A stretch of DNA of 64,000 nucleotides from Typha latifolia (Eukaryota > Streptophyta > Magnoliopsida > Poales > Typhaceae), in the NCBI GenBank assembly GCA_019914945.1, contig CM034110.1, forward strand, positions 8,511,808 through 8,575,807. Direction: 5' to 3'. Positions 26,541-44,427 of this stretch are shown one piece after another. Every line of letters starts with the position of its first letter. Within the stretch, counting starts at the first letter, position 1. Made by a program: the position numbers and the translations under genes. The notes under the pieces were generated by a model. The model saw only the letters and a list, made by a program, of their open reading frames with translations, was not told the DNA's origin and made no database searches.

Positions 26541-28811
26541 CGCGCGATCGGATCCAAGATCTCTCTCTCTCTCTCTCTCTCTCCTGAAAGAAGAGAGTTA
26601 GAGACGGAGATGGACGCGTGTACTTTATGGGAATAAGTGAATAACTGCGGAAGTCGGCGAATGTACCGTGTACGGTAAAAGTAAACTAAAATTTGCTTCG
26701 ATCAAACTAGCTTAGTTTTAAATTTTATTTACTAAAGTAGATTGTTATTCAAATTTATTAATAAAATTAGTTTTTTACTGTACTCAACGCATAACTATTT
26801 TATATTTTTACCTAACCGCTGAGTATGTCGACATTTTTATCTTATACTAAAATGCTAAATATTTAAGCTTTTTATTTGTAATACTATGTTTAAATTAGTA
26901 TCTCAGCTGCTTAATTAAAATTTTATTTTTATATAAAAGTATTTATTTTGGTAGAATTTCTATTGTAGAGTTAAAATGTTTATGAGTTTAATATTTTATA
27001 GGAGACTACATTGCAATAGACTCATTTTGATAATAAATTTATAAAGTAATTTATATTGATAAATAAAATTTATAATAATTAGTTTAGTTAGAAACCCGCC
27101 ATTTTGCAACCGTGTAATTTTAGCTACAATTAAACTATCAATGAACTTTTATTTATATCATTCTTCCCGTATAGCAAAGAGTAATATAAAGCATTAATTT
27201 TTTCATCTAAACGATATATATAAAAGTTTAATTTTAGAGATAACTACTACCCTTTGGGAGAAAGATTTCCGACTTTTTGCCGTTAAATAATATCGGAAAT
27301 CTTTCATTCGTCCATGTTCGATCTCATGAAAAGGGCAGACTACCAATATTTGTAAAGATTGGAATAAATTAAGTCCTTGACCGGCCCAAAAAAAATTCTA
27401 CTGTTGTTTAACAGCAGAAAAAAAACTATTTCATCCTAAAGAAACCAAAAGGGAACACTCATCTAATATGATTGAGGATTTGATTGGGTTGAAACAAGTT
27501 ATTATATGTATTACTAATTGCTCGTACAAGTTTTATTTTCTATTCTTTTTAGCCGCCCTTTTGTTTCTTTTTTCTTCTTCAACTCAACCACTTCCACATT
27601 CCATCTTAATCATATGATGTGATCCATTCAAGCGTCTATCTTTGGGGAACACCAAGTCCTCCAATATTCTATCAGTTCGTTGGAATTTTTGTATGCAATT
27701 TACCATGTTAAACTACATAGCAACTATGCAGTAAATAAGCCAACTTGGATTCTATAATATGCCTTCCATCCTAGCATCTGCGGATTCAGTAACTTCAGTT
27801 GAAAGGATGATGCTAATATAAAGGTAGATGGACACGTGGAGCGCAAAGAAAAGCTATACAATGACAAGTCTTTTAAACAGACTAATTAAGACAACTTGAC
27901 ATAAGTGAGCTTAGCGTTAAGATATATCAATCAATTCATAGACTTTTCACAAGGAAGTTCCTTGAACTAAAATATTGCATCTACCAAAAAAGGAAAAGAG
28001 AATCCATCAATTTCGAGGCTTTCCTTGCATAATTTGTGCGAAGCCCTCAGCGACCGGTGGTTGGGAACTAGTCAATCAGCATAATGTTGTATACGGACTT
28101 CCTCTCACAATATAAATAATCACATAAAATATGTAAACACAATGTATTTGTAGATTCTACATATATACAAACAGGAATAATATATATATCTACGAAATTT
28201 CTTACCAAATTACAGTAAAAGAAGTGATATATCATATCCCCTTTCAATAACATAAAATTCTCTTTAGCTTTCTCCGGCGAAACTGTATTTTAACATCGAC
28301 TATAATTGAATAGACATTAAAAAAATAAACTATTATCAAAAACAGTGGTGCTTAAAATACGTGTTAATGCAGCATCTTTATAAACCAGGCCAAATGAAGC
28401 ATCACTAAAACCTGAATAAAACCACGGACATGCATTCTTTCGATTATAGAGTACCATCGTAACTGGTCGACCATGGACCAAATAGTGGAAAAAGGGCAAA
28501 CATCGTGATCCTCCAATTCAATGAGTCATGACCGAGAGAAGTATTATGGAAGGACAAGATTAAAAAAAATAAAAGAGAAGCTAAAGTTGTTACATGAGGA
28601 AGCATCAAATCTTAGTTTGGTACAAGGTTTAGTGTAATCAAATCAGTATGCCATATAGCTAACTCACACAAGGCATCAGTGACCTGATTGGAATGTAAGG
28701 TTGCTCATCTGGATCAGGCTGGAAATAGAGACGTCTTCACAATCTTAACTTAATGCAATTTTCAGTATGAACTAAAAAGTTAACAGAAGTATCTGAGACA
28801 GTTTTAGGCCC
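26541..28811. other. Intergenic region between BPP-like gene and RPT3
   Basis: Left end: (CT)n tract at about 26559-26583, probably in the BPP-like leader. At 26700-27090 lies an inverted-repeat element. The remainder is AT-rich; the last part should be the RPT3 3' UTR. No supportable gene. Confidence 0.55.
26700..27090. mobile_element. Inverted-repeat element related to the one at 12.4-13.15 kb
   Basis: The left end TTTTAAATTTTATTTACTAA (about 26716) is mirrored by GATAAATAAAATTTATAAT near 27058. Both ends resemble those of the 12.4-13.15 kb element, though the interior is shorter. Non-coding. Consistent with a second, internally deleted MITE copy. Confidence 0.35.
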
Positions 28812-34474
<5,663 letters not shown>

Positions 34475-35715
34475 CGTTACCGCTCGGTGCGAGGCGAGAA
34501 TGGAATGGAAGACGAAGCGTCGAATAAGAATGGGTGTTTAGTTTTATTGATTTCTTATGGCGCAAGAGAGGGTTGGGTTGGGTTGGGTTGGGCATTATCC
34601 ACTCAGTCCAACACCAAGATCCGATCTGTATCGGATCTGGATTTAAACGTCGCCTATTCGTCTTCAGGCGGATCCGCATTCGTAGTCAACTAGTATCATC
34701 TAAAATACAAATAATCTTGGGTTTTTAGCATATATACCCTTCTAAAATCTCATATTTTTATGTATTCTTTTCGAAAGTTGATATTTATATATATCTTGAA
34801 ACATTTGATTATGTGATACTCTTGAAATCCTTTTTTTTTTGGCACGGCTCCTTAATTGTATTAAACCGCTAACTTTTTATTAAAACAACAGAAATATTCT
34901 TATTCCTTTTTCCAAATATTCATTTCAGTTATTAGTATTCATATCCTTTTGTTTGCTAATATTAAGCTATTAAATTACAGGTGTCAAAAGTAACTTCAAT
35001 GGATTTCGAAGGGTATACATTATACATAAAAATATATATATATATATATAATTTTTTTGGAGGGATACACATGCTGAAAAAAAATCATATAAACTCCATA
35101 ATTTATTTATATCTAGATGTAAATAATTAAGTCTTTTTAAAAATACTTAAATAGAAATAAATAATTAAGAACAAACGCAAATTTTTCTTTCTTGTGTGTG
35201 TGCGCTGGGGGGAAGGGTTCATATTCAAGTTCAATTTGCACTGTAGCTTTTAGCTACTCCTAATGCTGGCCAAATTCAGCTATATTGATTTAGAGAGCTC
35301 TCAGGCTTTCAAAGATGGTAGTCTTGGAACTAAAGTACACAAGGAAATGCGGAAAGAAAAAACAGTCACTATATGAATGATTCAAGTATTATAGAGCAGC
35401 AGAAACCCAATATTTGAAAGATCTCAGTTAAAGCAACACTGGCTTGACACAAAATACTAGCTTACTGCTCCATAGTAGTGAATCTTTAATCACTAGATCT
35501 ACTTCATGCTGCTGAACAGCTATAGGGGGCTGTTTCTTAATGTTTTTGTGTGAATTTAGTTAACAATATATGGCAAAGAAATCTGGAAGCAGATAGATGC
35601 ACCTTTCTTTGTTAACTAAACCAATTACAGCAGTAGACAAGTGACTTCCAGGATGAAACTTCCTAGCTGTGTTTACTCCAGGACTGAGTTAATGTTAGAC
35701 CTGTCAATTATCATT
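34475..35715. other. RPT3 promoter and NPH3-gene 3' region
   Basis: At 34567-34593 a short (GGGTT)n-like run, GGGTTGGGTTGGGTTGGG, lies in the RPT3 promoter or leader. The middle is AT-rich. The right end should be the 3' UTR of the NPH3 gene. No coding gene seen. Confidence 0.5.
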
Positions 35716-38269
35716 TTATGCAATGGATGTTCTCTTCTTCCTCCCATTCTTCTTCCCTTCTGATACTTGTAAATTCCTTGCACTTTTATGTTGCTTCCTA
35801 GCACTAGGACCAAAAGTTGCAATTCGACCGATACCTCTAGATATGGATGCAAAGAAATCTCTGCCATGTTCCCCTGACCTACCATTCCTCATTCCCTGCT
35901 TCATAAAGGTATGCTCTTTCTCTAACTCACTGACCCTTACGCGCATCCTAGATATCTCGAGCTTGAGTTCTCGGTTCTCCCTTCTTAAGGATGCATAGTT
36001 GTCTCTGGGGGAGACTGCAGTACTTGGAATACCACTGCTGCCAATAAGCCTCTGTGAAAATGAACCATCAGCAGAACTCTCTGAAAGAGCTGACTTTAGG
36101 TGGAGTTGCTCAAAATAGAGGACGCGGATGACCATCTGGACAGGAAGGCGGTCATTTTGGGCTGCATGGTTGGAAGCTTCTTGGGAGAGTTTTTGGCAGT
36201 CTATGACCTTGCAGAGCTTCATACACTCGTTATCCGTCAGAGATGGATGAGCCTGATAAGGACCGTCAAATTTGGTCAAGCAAAACGAAAGACAAAAAAT
36301 GATCTTCAAGAAGATAATAGTTGACAGTTTATATGGAAATGAATCCATGAAAATAGCAGTTAAGAATTAGTATTGTAAGTAGTATTTTTTTTTTCCTTTG
36401 CTTTTCTATTTGAGAATATTCAAGGAAGTAAAAAAATCAGTTTTCCACCACTAGAAGAACAGATAATCTATTCCAATGTACAGTTCGCAAAAGCATTAAA
36501 AACATCTCGCCAGAACCTGTTACAATTTTTGTAAATCTGGTATCATATTATTTTAACTTACAAGCAAAATAGATGATGTGTGCCTTTCAAAATGCAAGAA
36601 AATGATACAAGTGGCTCTACCAAAATTGTAAAGGAGAAAAGAGAGTATGCACAGGCAGATGCACAATTCTATGCAATAGATAGGATTAGAGTCCTTAATT
36701 ACCTTTAGATATATGTCAATTGCCCGATAAATCCCATCATCAGATGTACGGGCATAATCTGGCAAGAGCTCAATAATTGCCATAAATTTTTGCAGCTTCA
36801 AATATGGATCTGGTGCAATTTCTGCAAGATATCCATCCATAAGTCTTCCTACTTTCAAGACTGAGCTGTGACTTGGAGATTTAAGACCTTCAGATTCATA
36901 TCCACATTGTGAGGACTCTTCAGAGTCTTCATCTTCAATTCTTTGTAAGAAGTTGGCCATTATGCGATGGATGGTATCAACGTCGAACATTGAATCATTC
37001 ATCTGAAATGAGGGGATCAGAAGGTCATCAAGTGATGCCATTTCCAGTTGGAGACCAATCCTTCTCTCTAGCTCAATCCTACAATCAAGGCCCCCATCAA
37101 CCTCTATTGCCATCCGTAGCATTCCAAACAGAAAACATAGAGGAACTGATGTGATCTTCTCCGTTGCTAAGAGATCCACAAGAGCTTCCACAATTACTCT
37201 CTGCTTGACCCCTATAACAACACCAGAATCCCAATTTTGACGACCTTTGATACCCTTTAAAGATGTTTGAGCATAGTGCATCAATGATGTGACAATGCTG
37301 TCTGATCTAACTCCTGTTCTCCTCATAGCAGATATAACTCGCTGATAAAGCTCAATTTTTAGTACCGATAAATCTTCCACCCACCAATCTTGGCAATTCA
37401 TTCTCAGCATCCCAGATTGATCATCACATTCTAAACGAGCCAAACCAGAAACCAATTGCTCCTTGCTGGCATTGATTGCGATAGCATCAACACACCTATC
37501 TATGACTCCGACTTCCTCCACCAAAGGATGCAAGCCCTCACATGTGCATAAAACTTCTATACACTTCTCCAAGTTTTGCATCACAATCTCATTCAGGTAG
37601 GCCTCTGCCCGAGCAATAAGGTTATCCTCCTGGTATTCTTCAGTCATTTCTAGATATTCAGCGATGCATCGCAGATGGGCCACGTTAGCAGTGGTTATTT
37701 CAAAGTTAATACCATAACAGAACTTCGCAGCAAGTTCAAACGCAAGGGCTCCTCCAGGTACATTGAGTAGATCCATCTTAGAAACATTTGGATCCCCAGA
37801 ATCCACCATCATTTTACGAATTCTCCCACTTTGTGAAACAAAAGGGAACTATAAAAGCACATATAAAAGTCAAGTCATGAATTCGTTCAATATATCTCTA
37901 TGAAACATATATGACCCTGAATGTGAGTTTGGCAAAACAAAACTATTTGGCATTGTATGAGATCAGAAAAAGGGATTGGCCAAAACTTGAATGAAGCAAA
38001 ATGGACCATAAATATTTTTAATAATAAAAGATAAACTAAAAAAATAAAATCAATAACATAGAGAAACTGGTTAGCAAGGTTGTGAATACCTTGTGCAATA
38101 AAAATGACTGCCCATCCACATATATGGTCAAATCCCCAGCCACATCTGAGAATACCCTGCATAAAAATAGAGCATAATAGTTTAAAAGAATGTAGCAAAC
38201 TATTATCGACATCATTGCTTACACTATCATCAGATCAAACTTACCAAAGTTAAGCTTTAGTAGAGCAAC

Positions 38270-38343
<74 letters not shown>

Positions 38344-38604
38344 TCACATTTCTATTATATAAAATCGCATTTACCAAATTTTTATGCATTTCAAGTTAAA
38401 CAAAAAGGAAATCAAGTTGCCCAAATATCTCTTCTGCTCGTGAAGCTAATGAAATCAAAACAGAAATGGGAGGAAAGAAAGAGAGAAACAAAAAAAAAAA
38501 AAAAGATAAGAAGACCACCTTTTGCTAATCGGATTGCAGAAGCGAGGAGAAACCATGGAAGGCTTCGAACTAGGGTAGGGGAAAGAGTTCTCGCTCGCCA
38601 CCAT
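35716..38604 (-). CDS. NPH3/RPT2-like (NRL) BTB-domain protein
   Basis: Four exons on the minus strand: 38604-38519, 38156-38090, 37848-36703 and 36252-35716; phases 2, 0 and 0 close and give 611 residues. The start MVASENSFPYPSS is the first ATG after a TC-rich leader. Domains: BTB (about 30-105, VFSDVAGDLTIYVDGQSFLL), NPH3 domain (about 205-490, from DWWVEDLSVLKIELYQR to RVLYFEQLHLKSAL), including the conserved GIYRAIDIYLK block. A coiled coil follows (516-553, SLRRENRELKLEISRMR). NRL proteins serve as CUL3 substrate adaptors and signal at the plasma membrane in phototropism and auxin transport. The C-terminus ends KKRTSIA, like the phospho-dependent 14-3-3 site of NPH3. Which NRL clade this is I cannot fix; Arabidopsis At3g08660/At3g08570 are candidates by position. 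Confidence 0.93.
38273..38340. repeat. (AC)34 microsatellite in NPH3-gene intron 1
   Basis: Thirty-four perfect AC units within the first intron, about 115 bases from exon 2. In transcript sense it is (GT)n, which can bind splicing regulators and form Z-DNA. It is likely highly polymorphic. Confidence 0.98.
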
Positions 38605-39807
38605 CGGAGAGAGAGAAGAGAACGCGCGAGAGAGAGAGAGAGAGTAACGGAAGTCGAGCTATAGTAGAGCGGAGGGAAACGGAAAAGAGGAAAGCGAGTT
38701 ATAATTTATGCCTCGAGTTTGACAGTTATCTACGGTTTTGCCACCGAGACGTTAGAACTACTGGGAGAGTGGGAGACATTGGGGGACAAAGGCTTTGTAC
38801 TGGACTGGTATTATGTCAGGTTTGGTCTATGGACTATTAGGAGTGGGAGAGAAGGTTGTTGGGAATGGATTCCCTGCAGTCCAGAGTGTAGGAAATTTCG
38901 CCTCTCAGAGGATGTCAACTTGTCCTAGGATGGAGTAACTTCTGCAGCTGGGGATGCAGAGGATCCTATATCAGAAGATTAATGTTGGTCGTCAATCATT
39001 TGAATGGTCCATTCATGTTGGGGTTCATGTGATTGAAATTATAATCTCACATACATGGCCATACAGAAGTACATTGAATTTGTTCTCCACATGCTCCATT
39101 GGTGGTTGGTTAATGGTAGATATCAAGTAAATCATTCAAAAATATCATTTTTTTTTTGTTATCGTTTATATTCGACCATATGAAAATTAATAAATCGACT
39201 TCTATATTTTACCTAAAATATCTCAAAAAAAAATTTGACGTTAATTGTAAAATACTGTATAAATGAGTTAAGATAACTACAAATATAAGTAACTCTTAAT
39301 ACCCTTAAATAAGCTTTTTTTAAGATTAAGATAATAATAAATTGGGGACGAGATTTTAAAATCAAATAGGAGTATTTTAGCTTCTTTTTTCTTTTCAGAA
39401 GTAATGAAATATTTGTTATTCTATTAATTACTGTTTGAGTAAAATTAAGCTTAGGTATTTTTGAGACAATAAAAGTAAAATGCACGAGTTGAATGACAAA
39501 TATTAACTGGCTAGGATATAAAGGATTGTTTTTGATAAATTCAGCTGAAAACAGCTTGGACATAATAGGATGCTGGAATTGCCTCAAGAGTTATATAAAG
39601 AGTAACCACAAAACCAGTGGTACAACATTCCCTTTGCATCATGGCAATATAATTCCACCTATCTCAGTGTCATTCAATCGATATAACTTAACCTCAACTT
39701 GAAGATCAGCAGGCGATGTCTTTATGTTTTACAAGGATCAGGCCAGCAAAACAAATCAAAATGGCCTGATATGATGAGAAAGTCATCATTTATAACTAAG
39801 CAGGCTA
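38605..39807. other. NPH3-gene promoter and B3-gene 3' region
   Basis: A (GA)n tract at about 38628-38644 sits in the leader of the NPH3 gene. The rest is non-coding; 39150-39480 is very AT-rich. The right end is probably the B3-gene 3' UTR. Confidence 0.5.
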
Positions 39808-42153
39808 CTATCGCCGACGTTTTCTATCTCTTTGAGCTTTCCTAAAAGATCCAGGAGGCGTTTGAGAAACAGGTGAGTTCGCCCCATCAGATCCTTCTGC
39901 TTTTGCTGATTCAGCTGTTTGCTTCGTATCCATGTCAGCAATTTGGTCATCACTATCTTCAACCTCACTATTGATTGCTTTTAAAATGTAAATCTGCAAT
40001 GGTACAAGAAGATCAATTATTGTCACCTCTGATTCATTAGCAAATGATACTTGAGAAAATTTACTCCTTTTCAGGAGTTATTTTTTACTTTTAAGTTTTA
40101 ATTTACAACACTGATGGTCTAGATGTCTCAAAACCTGAAGTTGTCATGTCATGAGGTATAAATAGGAGAGAACAAAGTGCAAAATTTAGAAGACAAAAGG
40201 CAAAGATCAGTAGATTCATTATGTCAGAACCTTAAATCTGTCCGGCTGAATCAACTCAAATACCAAGCTATCCCCATCTTCCAGGTTATGCTCCATTGCA
40301 AAGCCTCTCCATCCACCACTTAGACCTGTTCGGTTCCCTATGTAGATGGCATCAAATTCTAAACCATTTTCATCTTCCAAAACCATTTTCATCTCCTTTG
40401 AAGGTAGATGCTGCTTGCAGAACTTCGATGGGAGACCCTTGTGACATGGCAGCATAATTACCCACAAACATAAGTTCTTAGTTTTGTTATTTGAATAGAT
40501 CAAAATTTCATTCTCCATACAGGACCGACAACTTACAAGCCAAAAGCAGCTGGATACATGCGAGCGAACCATGGTTTTGACAAATGATGGGTTGTTGAGA
40601 TCCAACCTACTTTGAAATTCCTCTGCTTTCTTTACTGCACAAACTTGCTCTTCATAAGAAGCAATTCTTCCAGTATATTCTCTGCCACTTTGATCACTCC
40701 TACAGTATCTGGTACAAAGGTATAGATTGGTTAAGTCGGTAAGTAACATAACAACCCGATGAAGTATTAATCAATTACTGTAATTGAAGAGCATTACCTT
40801 TTACGGTATGAACGAAGATCTATATCATCAACCTGATAAAAATGCTAAAGTGATTTAGTAATCTATCTTCCTCATGACAGACACAAGTTGATAATCAATT
40901 TCTGAATGTAAAATGAATACCTATAGTTGCAGATGACACAGTATGAGATTAAAGCTTGTTAAACATAGCACAGTATCTAAAATAAGTACCATTGCAGAAA
41001 CTTACCTCATCGCGGTATGAAGGAGCAGGATTTCTTGCTCTTGAAGAGCGTCTTACTTCAGTAATTTCAAACTTTTTTCTTGACCTGGGGCTTGTGTGAG
41101 TTTTCTGTAGAACAAAATGTACTTTGTCTTAAAAGATTAAGTTCAGACTTCAGAGTTTTGTTTCCAAGTGAGAACTATGAAAGTAGTTTGAGGGGGAAAA
41201 GATAAAAAAAGGAAGAAATATGGAATCAACTTATGTAATTCCTTCCAATTTTATCCATTTGGACAGAGCTTCTCACATTCATTCAATCCATGTTATGCTC
41301 ACCAGTAGCTTGTACTCACACTTCGCAACTTCCAACAAGCTTTTCGAAATCTTCGAAATTCCTAAATCCTTATCAAGCAAAAAACAATACCGTTAAGATA
41401 AATGAAATAGAAATTAGCATCTAAAACTATTTAGCAATCAAATTTCTTTTGTTTAACAATATTGTGCTGCTCAGATCGGACTAAAGCAAAGCTGCTGATG
41501 CATGTGAAATACCTTTGGAAAAAATATAAGCTCAACAAAGTACCTGAATCCAGAAGCCCCCATGAAAAATAAAAACAAATCGAACACAAAAGTGGTACCC
41601 ATCTCATGTCAAATATTTTAAACAGAGAACTGACAAAATTGTTCTCTAATAGATACTTCTGTGGTAATATCCTATAGTACTATCCATACTGAAACATATA
41701 ACACTTTCCCAAAAATATCCAATTATTTGCAGCCATGTTATCATATTTTCCCTTCTGCTTGATTTCATCCAACATTTATACTCCTCAAATTGACCTTTTG
41801 CCTTGTATTTAAACAAATATTCTAACTTATTCTTACTTTCTCGCATACTCTCTTATGCAGCTCCGTTGAAGAAAAGAAAACCCTAAGTAATAATTGCTCA
41901 ACGATGTAGTACAATTAGCTGCCAAGAAAGAGGAAATACAAAATTTTGAAATCGTATAATCCACATCCTTGAATTCCATTCTACTACCAGTAGGAAATAA
42001 ATCTATTACAAGATCCATTATTTCATACAATATGAGAAATATAAATGAATTCAAGTGTTCGTTTCGGTTGGAAAAACTTACCTCGAGGTGCTTCAGGTTT
42101 TCAAGAACCCTCTTTTTGCGAGCCTCCTCGTAGGAGCATTGCTCGGTAGTCAT
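39808..42153 (-). CDS. B3 domain protein (At5g42700/At5g58280 type)
   Basis: Seven exons on the minus strand: 42153-42082, 41368-41303, 41104-41006, 40832-40798, 40699-40537, 40437-40231 and 39993-39808; phases close to give 275 residues. The start MTTEQCSYEEARKKR matches the family's YEEAR opening; an upstream in-frame ATG at 42204 would add 17 basic residues. A conserved linker, VRRSSRARNPAPSYRDE, precedes the B3 domain (about 126-217), with FVKTMVRSHVSSCFWL, NRTGLSGGWRGFA and LEDGDSLVFELI. B3 domains bind DNA in the major groove; targets of this group are unknown. The C-terminal tail is Ser/Asp/Lys-rich and ends in a KRRR cluster, a possible nuclear signal. The last intron uses a weak GTTCTG donor; reading through adds VLT and a stop right after the B3 fold. 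Confidence 0.9.
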
Positions 42154-44427
42154 GCTCACCTTCTTCTTCTTCCTCCCGCTCGCTCTCTCTCTCTCTCTAT
42201 GCAATGACCTTTTTGGGCAACGACGCCATCAAAAGAAGAAGTTTGAAATTTCCACTAAAAAAAAAGAAGTTTGAAATTTTGAGCATTTTTTATCAAAAAG
42301 AGGAGAGATTTTAAAACCGATGGGGTTCGGTGTGTCTCTGTACAAATCGAGAGTTTATGTCATATCAAGATTGATCAATAACCGTCCATTTTCTCTGATA
42401 TATGCCGTATAATTTAATCGGAGTTATGGCAAATTCCTACCCGTTTGGTCATTGAGATGCTAATAAGATATTTTACAATTTTATCTCAGTTAAAAATGAG
42501 ATAAAGATATCCAAATTATCGGGATACCCCCTTATTCCGGTGGCTAATTATTAAGGCTTTGTTTGGTTTGAAGCTAAGTCTCGAACTTATTATTTAACTC
42601 TATTTTTTAATTTTAGTTTAAATATTTTGAATTAAGTTAAGAAAATATAGTGTGTAGTTGTGAACTAGGCTACAATATAATATTATCTCAATTAAAAATG
42701 AGATAAAGATATCCAAATTATTCGGATACCCCCTTATTCCGGTAGCTAATTATTAAAGCTTTTGTTTGGTTTGAGGCTAAGTCTCGAACTTATTGCTTAA
42801 CTCTATTTTTTTATTTTTAGTTTAAATATTTTGAACTAAGCTAAGAGGATATAGTGTGTGGTTGCGAACTAAGCTATAATATAATATTAATTTTAATATG
42901 GTAAAATAAATAATATATATAATTAGTAGACCAAAATACCGTTTGACTATAAAATTTAAAACTATTACTTTTTAATCAATTAAAAAAATTTAATACTGAT
43001 TTGCAAGTTTATAAGGTAAGTACTCAAATAAACTTATATGCACACAAAGAGATTTACAGATTTTTACTTTTTATTTTTTTTTTCTAAAATCACGAGTCTA
43101 CGAGCACTCTATAAATTATTATTGTAAACTTAGTAAAAATTTTAAAAAGAATTATAGGGAATGTATTCCTTTGAGAGAGAAATTATAGTTAGATTAAAAT
43201 AAATTAAAATAAGAGTGAGATTATTACTTTGATATGACATAAAAAAATTGAGCATGTGTCATAAAGATAGTACTAAAATATTATTATTATTATATTTTAT
43301 AAAATGTAGATGCAAGTTAGCAATCTTAAACTCATATTAAATTTATCAGTAAATTATATTACATGATAATTTAAAAAAAAATTTACTTGTGTACAAATTT
43401 TCTTTTAATGTTATTTTTTTTCAGCCACGGTGAAAGAGGAGCAATAAAAAGTTATGTTATTTTTGGAAGAGAGAGAAAAGAGAGGAGAGGGAGAGAGAAG
43501 AGAGAATACTGACAAGATATTATAGTAATAGATTTAAATTATTTTAAAATATTTTATTTATTGGGGACTAAATTTAATTATAAAAAAATAAAAATTAAAA
43601 AGTGTTTGATTAGAACTTGGCTAGGAATACTTAGCCAATTTCGGAACCCTGAACTGAAGACAAACAAAGGCTTAAACTTTTGAACTTTTATCTCTCATCT
43701 CAACTATTCATTCTCATTTTGCTCATTTTTTTAGAAAATTTCTATATGTATGAATTTGGAGCTAGGTTAGCAATGTAAAAATTGGTGAAATTACTTTTGA
43801 ATCTTTTCATATTTTAGTTAATCTCTATTTCATGTTATATATATTTTATTTTATTTTAAAAGAAGGCTTTGATAATGATAATAAGAGTTGGATTAAGCAA
43901 CTTTTCTATTGTTAATTGAGCATAAAAGGAGCAAATGAGAGATAAAATTTATAATAGCCTATAAAAAAAGTTGCATATAATGCATGAGAGCATGAAAGTT
44001 ACTGTCAATTAAGATCAAATATGACCAAGCAAATACTGGTAATAACTCATAATTTTCAGATTAATTAAGCAAAAGTTATAATCTCTAACATATATAAAGT
44101 TGGTTAAATATAACAAAAGGAGGCACTCACTCGGTGCTCCATTTCTATCAAAAGATCTCCTATGGCTCAGCATGGACAGCATAAAACGAATAGAACGAAT
44201 GTTATGGAATTGCAAATTACAGTAACACGACTGGATAAATTAACCATTAAGATTGGCATAGCAACGGCAGCGCGAGGATGTATATATCCTCTGTCAGAAC
44301 TATAGTAGTTGCAGAGCACCAGGTAGTCATGGTGTGCCACTTCAAAGAAGCCCAGAAAAATTTGATCTTAAGGCGCAGATTGGCGAAAGAGATAGCTCCA
44401 AACAGTCGAGGAGAAGGAAGGATCACT
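42154..44427. other. AT-rich intergenic region with duplicated and inverted-repeat sequence
   Basis: It holds a 202-bp tandem duplication (42481-42887) and a possible terminal inverted repeat partner near 43640-43675. Purine-rich sequence near 43465-43510 is unexplained. The right end should be the KH-gene 3' UTR. No supportable gene. Confidence 0.55.
42481..42887. repeat. Two-copy tandem duplication, 202-bp period
   Basis: Copy 1 starts TTATCTCAGTTAAAAATGAG at 42481; copy 2 starts TTATCTCAATTAAAAATGAG at 42683. Similarity continues through GATACCCCCTTATTCCGGT, GCTAAGTCTCGAACTTATT and ATATAGTGTGTRGTTG to about 42887, at roughly 90% by eye. Both contain AGGCTTTGTTTGGTTTGA-like sequence typical of some transposon ends. 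Confidence 0.9.
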